From Brachionus rotundiformis (lineage: Eukaryota; Rotifera; Eurotatoria; Ploima; Brachionidae), in assembly GCA_016802295.1 (NCBI GenBank), contig JAESIW010000062.1, forward strand, positions 204,547-265,977: DNA of 61,431 nt, read 5' to 3'. How positions within the stretch are numbered: the stretch's first letter is position 1; each line of letters opens with the position of its first letter. Below the pieces are notes generated by a model. It was not told the DNA's origin. It searched no databases and worked only from the letters and a program-made list of their open reading frames with translations. This document shows positions 56,128 to 61,431 of the stretch, one piece after another. A program made the translations under genes and the position numbers.

Positions 56128-56457
56128 CCATACAAACCTGGCAGATTCAAAACTTAAAAAATCTGCTTGGTGAATATTTAGAAAAATGCTTGAAAAAACA
56201 ATTATTGGTAGTATGACAGAGTTAGCTTTGGAAATAATGGTAGATCGTCTGAAGACACTTTTATTAGTTATTAGCAAATATCTGTCCAATACTACAAGAA
56301 AATTTGCCATGACTGCACATGAAATGCATATAAAGCCAATTAGGTTGATAATGTTATGCTTGATGAAAAAAAATGCTCTGTTTTTAGATCTGTAGTCCAA
56401 TTCACATGAAATATCTTCATTTATACTCAAATAATCATATAAAAAACTAGTGCTTAC
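56128..56457 (-). pseudogene. Receptor fragment (TM2 to TM4)
   Basis: The minus strand is open and reads SINEDISCELDYRSKNRAFF, then the TM3 segment to LDRYLLI and TM4 (ILPIIVFSSIFLNIHQADFL). It is about 97 percent like copy B by eye. Its 3' edge abuts the MITE/LINE tail sequence at about 56120, as at the 3' side of copy A. Only about 330 bp of the gene are present. Confidence 0.85.
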
Positions 56458-56579
56458 TTTATTTATTTTAATTTTTATAAAAAAAAATTGAATTAAAAAT
56501 TACATAAAGAAAGAAAAAACTTTTTTTTTAACCCAGTCTGATTATTAATTATTTCTGAATTTTTTGACAAAAATCTTTT

Positions 56580-56950
56580 TATAGATTAATTTTGAGTATT
56601 AATTGTAGCATCTTCATCCTGATCTGATAAATCATTTAATGGATCGATGTTTGATGTATCGGTAGTTGAAATTCATAATTATTTAGATCAAAAGCATTTT
56701 CGTTTTCGTCATATGTTCTTGAATTCTTGTTCTTGACCAATTGAATTAATAGTAGACGTAAAATTTTTATTATCTTTTCTATAATAATAATTCATATAAT
56801 GCTTTCTACACATAATATCTCCGACTTGAACTTGAGTTCCATAAAAACAAGTTAATTCATTTGCTAACTCAACTGTTTTTATTTCTGATAGCCTTTTTTT
56901 TCCAATTATGTCGCCTCTTCTTCTTCACCCTTCAAGGATAGGGCAAAATA
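56580..56950 (-). pseudogene. Unrecognised broken gene with a conserved-looking core
   Basis: The minus strand reads LSEIKTVELANELTCFYGTQ, then VQVGDIMCRKHYMNYYYRKD and a Ser/Asp/Glu-rich C-terminus ending DQDEDATINTQN. One frame change lies near 56700. The C...CRKHY spacing hints at a zinc-binding site. The composition is clearly protein-like. The family is unknown; probably the N-terminal part of a transposon protein. Confidence 0.4.
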
Positions 56951-57026
56951 GAATAACAAGTGGCATTTTTAATAAAAATTATTTTAAGTAAAAGATTTTT
57001 TTTTCAATAAAATTTTTTTTAAAATA

Positions 57027-57340
57027 TGTTACCCACACTTTAAGCACTCACTTACTTGAAGATCAACTCGTGTTTAAATCATATATATAGAATACGTGAC
57101 TATATTATTAATATTATTAATATGTTATTAATTAACACGCCTCGCAATACTTCTAGAATCAGAATGGAATTCTATTCTAGAAGATTCATCATTCCTAACG
57201 AGAAACAGATGTCAATGCTATATATAAGAAACGAACACAATCCTTTTGAGTAGACATTATATTATTATATTACATTATATTATATTTATATTATTGCAAA
57301 AAACTATTAAACAACTATCCTTGTAATTCTTCCAGTTACA
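57027..57340 (+). repeat. LTR of a second gypsy family member
   Basis: Begins TGTTACCCACAC and ends CTTCCAGTTACA, about 314 bp. The primer-binding site TTGGTAGCAGCGATAG follows at 57343, the same as for the element at 46300. The matching 3' LTR is not in the window; a LINE cuts the element at about 58690. Confidence 0.7.
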
Positions 57341-57417
57341 ACTTGGTAGCAGCGATAGAAACAACTATTGATCAATTGAAAAGTTTACGAAACTAGTTAA
57401 ATAAGAATAATTTTAGA

Positions 57418-58650
57418 ATGTCCATTTTTGTACCGATTGAAGACAAAAAGCCGTTTGATTCATAGAAAGGAGAGGAACTGAAAGGAGTACTCTAGGCTCA
57501 GGCACGATGCTTGGGTGCGAGATACTTGGTCTCAGATAACGATGAACTTGAAGAAGTGTCCGAAGAAGCTTTCAAGGGTTAGATTGAAGAAGTTACCAGC
57601 TCACAGGGTGCTAAAAAAGTGTACTAATAGACTTAATCATCAGTTTAAGTACTTTGACGGCTAGTAATGTTAACAGAGTAATTAACATTAAAACCGAACT
57701 CAGAACGAAGCAAAAAGAGTTTAAAGAAAAAGAAGGAGAACTCAGAACCATGGCTGAGGAACTTAATGAACTGAAGAAGCTTAAAATTAGCGTCAGTCAA
57801 ACAGATGGTACAAACAATAATAGCCAAACAGGGAATCATGAGAGTAAGCTTTCACCACCATCAGGTGGAAGTATCTCCGAGAACAGTACGGAAAGCAACA
57901 CTGAGACACAAATTAATTATACACCCGCTTTCTTGGGCGATCTTAAGTACCCAAGTGTAAAAAAGAGAGAAATAGAGTTAAAAAATGTCCCTAAATTCTA
58001 TTTAAATATAAATGATAATGTCGATGCTTGGATTTTTGTGATAGAAAGCCAATCGGCAAATTTAATATTTAATGAGGCGGACCTGCCTATGGCTGTTATA
58101 CCATTCCTAAGAGGGAGTGCTCTAAGCACAATTAAAAACATGATCATGAAAAACAAGAACTTAAAATGGGATGACATAAAGGCGCATTTCAAGATTTCAA
58201 ATAAATTGATTCAAGTAAAATCGACGACACTTACTGAACTGATTAACCTCAAGTTGTATGGTTCAGGTTGCGACGGATTCTTAATCAGATTTCAAAATCT
58301 TTGTGATAAATTATAACGTACACACGAATTTGATAAAGTGCGTTTACTAATTAGAGCAGTCCTAAAAAGAAGACAAAGGTCACTAAGAAAATTACAAGAA
58401 AATCAATGAGACAAACGCCATACCAGCAAGTGAATCATCAGCCGATGAAGATCTGTGTAATATGGCAGCTGAAGGGAAATTACTTACCAGCCGTGGGTTA
58501 ATTGACGGGAATGAAAATTGCGTTCGATTGCGGTGCGACCGTCTCCATAATTTCAAACAAAATGATTGACAAATATGTAATGGAGACCATTCCGACGAGC
58601 AAGAAAGTAAAAATAGCAGAGATTCTGTTCTAAAGATTGATAAAATGACC
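57418..58650 (+). pseudogene. Gypsy gag-protease with several in-frame TAG codons
   Basis: An ATG at 57418 opens MSIFVPIEDKKPFDS and meets TAG at 57463, 57493 and 57580 in an otherwise open frame. After a frameshift a 220-codon gag frame (57654-58313) has a coiled-coil start (ELRTKQKEFKEKEGELRTMA) and a capsid-like region (FYLNINDNVDAWIFVIESQS). Further on, MKIAFDCGATVSIISNKMID is a retropepsin active site with Asp intact. No zinc knuckle or polymerase is seen before the LINE junction at about 58690. Confidence 0.75.
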
Positions 58651-58689
58651 AAGAAAATAGAGGTAAACATAAGCTGACACATATGTTTT

Positions 58690-59930
58690 TTAGAATTCTG
58701 AATAGTAGTAATAGTAGTAGTAATAATACTGCGACCCTATTGGGTTAAGCTTCTTCGAAGCTATGGCAGTAAATTAGACTGTTTCTTGAGCCATTTGTCC
58801 AGGTTAATTTTGAAATTAATGATTGATTCGGAATTGACGATGTATTGAGGGAGACTATTCCAAACATTGACTACTCGATTTGTTAAAAAATGATATCGTT
58901 GCATGCAACTTTTCACATCTTCTCTAACTATACATTTGTTATGTCTTCTTAAGCTATACGATTGGTTTCGAGAAAAATTAAAACCATTTTCAAAATTGAT
59001 AATTTCATATTTTTAATAACTTTAAAAAGTTGGATTTAGTCTCCTCTCATCCTTCTAACTTTGAGATCAGTTAAATTTAGCATTTCAAATCTTTTAGAGT
59101 AGTCAAATTTTCGAAGTGAAGGGATTATTTTTGTCATTCTTCTTTGTACTTTCTCGATTTCAGAAATATCTTTTTCAAGAAATGGATACCATGAACTAAT
59201 GGCAAACTCTAAATGAGGTCTAACCAGTGCTGTGTAGAGCATTCTCAATGTATCAATCTTTAAGTTCCTGAAACTTTTTCTAATCATAGCTAAAATACGA
59301 TTTCCTTGACTTGTGCAATATTTTACTTGATTAGTCCATTTCAAGTCACTTTGAATATATACACCTAAATCTTTTTCGAGAATTGTTTTAGATAAATTCT
59401 TTGTACCGTATCTGCTAAAAATGGTATAGTTAAACAGAGGATTTTTTGAGCCAACATGCATTACATTACATTTTTCAATATTCAAATCCAAAGCCCAAGT
59501 AAGTGACCAGCTTGAAATTGAGTCTATATCTTTTTGAAGTACGAGACTGTCCTGAGAGCTTTTAATTACAGAAAAAACTTTAGCATCATCGGCATATTTT
59601 TCACATTTATTAACTAAACGAGTCGAAAGATCGTTTATAAATATCAAAAATAATAGAGGTCCTAATACTGAACCTTTAGGTACTACGCTGGTTACATATA
59701 ACCAACTTGACATGGATGAACCCAAAATTACCCTTTGTTTCCTCTCGCTGAGAAAATCACAAATCCAAAAATAAATCATATCGATAAAACCATATCTTTT
59801 AAGCTTGGGTGATAGATAATCAAGAAAATCTATTTGAGATTTAGTTATAAACAAATTTTTTTCAAAAAAGCTGTTTTTTACATAATTCAAGATCATAATT
59901 TTGTGGACATTAGCAAAAAATTGCAATAAA
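58690..59930 (-). pseudogene. CR1/jockey-like LINE, 5'-truncated ORF2
   Basis: The minus-strand frame 59926-59036 encodes the RT second half. It includes FLSERKQRVILGSSMSSWL, VVPKGSVLGPLLFLIFINDL, KCEKYADDAKVFS (YADD box), the KCNVMHVGSKNP segment, DLGVYIQSDLKWTNQVKY, LVRPHLEFAISSWYPFLEKD and RRMRGD. It then continues with stops to a (TTA/CTA)n tail near 58705-58735. It is inserted in gypsy internal sequence, in opposite orientation. Confidence 0.88.
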
Positions 59931-60039
59931 ATGTGTTCTCGGACAAAGCTTAGTAAAAACTCTTTAAAAAGAGCTATGATTTATTATTTTAAGTCTTCAT
60001 CTTCATATCTGAAATCTTAGCCCAAATTTCAAGGGAGAT

Positions 60040-60200
60040 CCGGCACTGTCCTCTAATATGGTTGTACTGAACGAAAAATCAAACTCGTTCGCCATGTTAA
60101 AAGATATGTGTACGAAGATTGGTGCTGCTTCATATTATTTTTATAAAAAAATAAGAAAGACATGACAACAGTCTTTCTCTTACAGCTAGAAATAAATTTA
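60040..60200 (+). pseudogene. MULE 5' coding fragment
   Basis: Inverted relative of 32550-32660: AATATGGTTGTAC, GAACGAAAAATC, CATGTTAAAAGAT and ATAAAAAAATAAGAAAGACATG recur. One frame reads VLNEKSNSFAMLKDMCTKIG followed by ASYYFYKKIRK, perhaps a degenerate FLYWCH finger. No transposase domain follows. Confidence 0.45.
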
Positions 60201-60679
60201 ATTTAATTGTATGAAGCGCTAATTATTCTTTTGATATATTTTCCTTAGAATCAGCCTTTTATTCGTTTCAAAATTTAAATATTGAAATAAAAGAAACTAA
60301 CAACGATTAATTATCATTAAAACATTGTTTTATTTGATGCCATTTATTAGTACCATTTTTTATTAAAAAATAAAAACTGCTGAGTCTAAAAAAAAATTTA
60401 AATAGAAATTAAACTTTTAAATTTTTTTTGCGTTACTATTGTTTACCATTCAATTTTTTCATTGCAAGAATTCAAAAATTACGTAAAGGAACAGAAAATG
60501 GATTTTAACAAGTATTTATTTGAAAATGACTCAACTGTTGTGCACATATAAAAAAACTACAGATTATAAACTCAATGCATTTGAAGCCTTCATTTTTAAG
60601 CTTCTTAAAGTTTATTTATTTTTACAACAGCTTCATCTAATTTTTTTCTTCCCCCTTAAAATATATTTAGATAAATTTA
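60201..60679. other. AT-rich DNA, no gene seen
   Basis: Nothing recognised apart from AATAAA near 60680, which would serve the minus-strand frame starting at 60973. Confidence 0.35.
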
Positions 60680-60973
60680 TTATGTGAAATGGTTCAAATC
60701 AGAAAAACCTTTTGATCTCTCGGTTAAATCGAGGCATTTAGCCCACAAATAAGCAGTGGCCTTAAAACGAAGACTTAAAACATTGGTACGGCTAAGTCCC
60801 GAAATCCTAACTGGATATAGAAAATTGTATTTTTCTTTGAGTTTTACTTTCATTGAAAAGTTTCCCATATTTAACCAATGCATTTTTAAATCCTGACTGA
60901 AGAGAATATTTTTCATTTTATTTCTAATCCTTTTTGATTTAAACAAAGTTTTTGACAAAGATAGCCGGTCCAT
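60680..60973 (-). CDS. Unrecognised basic protein or 3' exon
   Basis: 97 codons from ATG at 60973 (MDRLSLSKTLFKSKRIRNKM...) to TGA, followed at once by AATAAA. The protein is basic, and its C-terminal half (PVRISGLSRTNVLSLRFKAT) has more G+C and a more protein-like composition than its flanks. It could be a host last exon or a transposon remnant. The sequence upstream is replaced by receptor-type upstream DNA from 60985. Confidence 0.35.
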   Translation of the reverse strand: MDRLSLSKTLFKSKRIRNKMKNILFSQDLKMHWLNMGNFSMKVKLKEKYNFLYPVRISGLSRTNVLSLRFKATAYLWAKCLDLTERSKGFSDLNHFT

Positions 60974-60984
60974 AGTGTTAAATG

Positions 60985-61431
60985 ATCCAATAGTCTAGCA
61001 AAAAGTATCATGTTATAAACATGAGTTAAAAAATGTGAGAAGGATTTTTTAATGGTTAGATAATTAGCATTAAATTTTTTATTTAAAGACGTTTTTAATA
61101 TTTAATAATGTTTTGAACTAGTAAGTATTGTCTTGATCATATCAAAATTTATTTTTTTAAATTAATTTTGAAAATTGATTTTTTATTCTGCATCTTAATT
61201 AATATGTCAAAATAAACTGAAATCCATCCTTTGAATGTTATTTTTACAAAACGACATATTCTTTCTTATATTTCACATTAAATTTGATGAAATTCTATCT
61301 AATTTAAGCTTTAAACCCTTATTCATTTTTAAAATACGAATATAAATTTTTAAATAGATGAGCACAAAATTTTTTATCAATTAAATATGTCTTGGTCATT
61401 TTTCAAAAAAAAAATTTTTATTTTACTATAT
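60985..61431 (+). other. 5' end of a further receptor copy, cut by the window edge
   Basis: 60985-61386 follows the receptor upstream region (TAAATGAT, GCAAAAAGTATCATGTTATA, GTATTGTCTTGATCATATCA). An ATG at 61387 opens MSWSFFKKKIFILLY, colinear with MSFYKNIFFILIY of copies A and B. The remainder lies outside. Confidence 0.7.

Overview
The window is an AT-rich, intron-bearing metazoan genome segment. Reconstructed introns are 47 to 109 bp with GT-AG ends. The one clearly conserved regulator is a Dachshund homologue. The rest is host genes scattered among decayed transposons. AT-richness, tiny introns and the mix of pogo/Tc1, MULE, Helitron, Ty3/gypsy and CR1/jockey-like LINE remnants suit a small invertebrate such as a monogonont rotifer (Brachionus-like). 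That assignment is inference; nothing in the sequence proves it. An assembly gap lies at 35310-35649.

Layout. 1-8 kb: sparse host sequence with a two-exon putative secreted or membrane-anchored protein (3016-3808) and a single-exon four-TM protein (6574-7080). 8-11 kb: nested mobile DNA, with a LINE reverse transcriptase split by a Tc1-like element. 11.9-14.6 kb: a nearly complete pogo-like transposon with TA target duplication, long inverted repeats and a transposase that is open except for one stop once a 63-bp intron is removed. 18.1-19.6 kb: the dachshund gene in six exons, far more GC-rich than its surroundings. 20-24 kb: LINE pieces and a 777-bp MULE-derived element with a SWIM finger remnant.

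24-40 kb and scattered to 61.4 kb: a family of large 7TM receptors of unknown ligand. Each has a signal peptide, an ectodomain of about 400 residues and a rhodopsin-like heptahelical domain. Copies A (25269-27494, +) and B (37847-40081, -) are intact and nearly identical. Copy C (32850-35162, -) is divergent and frame-broken. At least five partial copies are spread from 22.9 to 61.4 kb. The copies share several hundred bp of upstream sequence. MULE, Helitron and LINE debris sits between them.

41-61 kb: LTR retrotransposons and other repeats. There is a 1088-bp-arm inverted repeat built around 210-bp LTRs, and a Ty3/gypsy element (46300-50610) with matching 274-bp LTRs but a gutted pol and an env-like remnant. 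A second Helitron copy and several LINEs follow. Another gypsy 5' end with stop-riddled gag lies at 57 kb, and the 5' end of a further receptor copy runs off the window.

Probably functional genes are dachshund, receptors A and B, and the two small membrane or secreted proteins. Nearly everything else is mobile DNA in decay. I see no evidence that the host genes form a pathway together.
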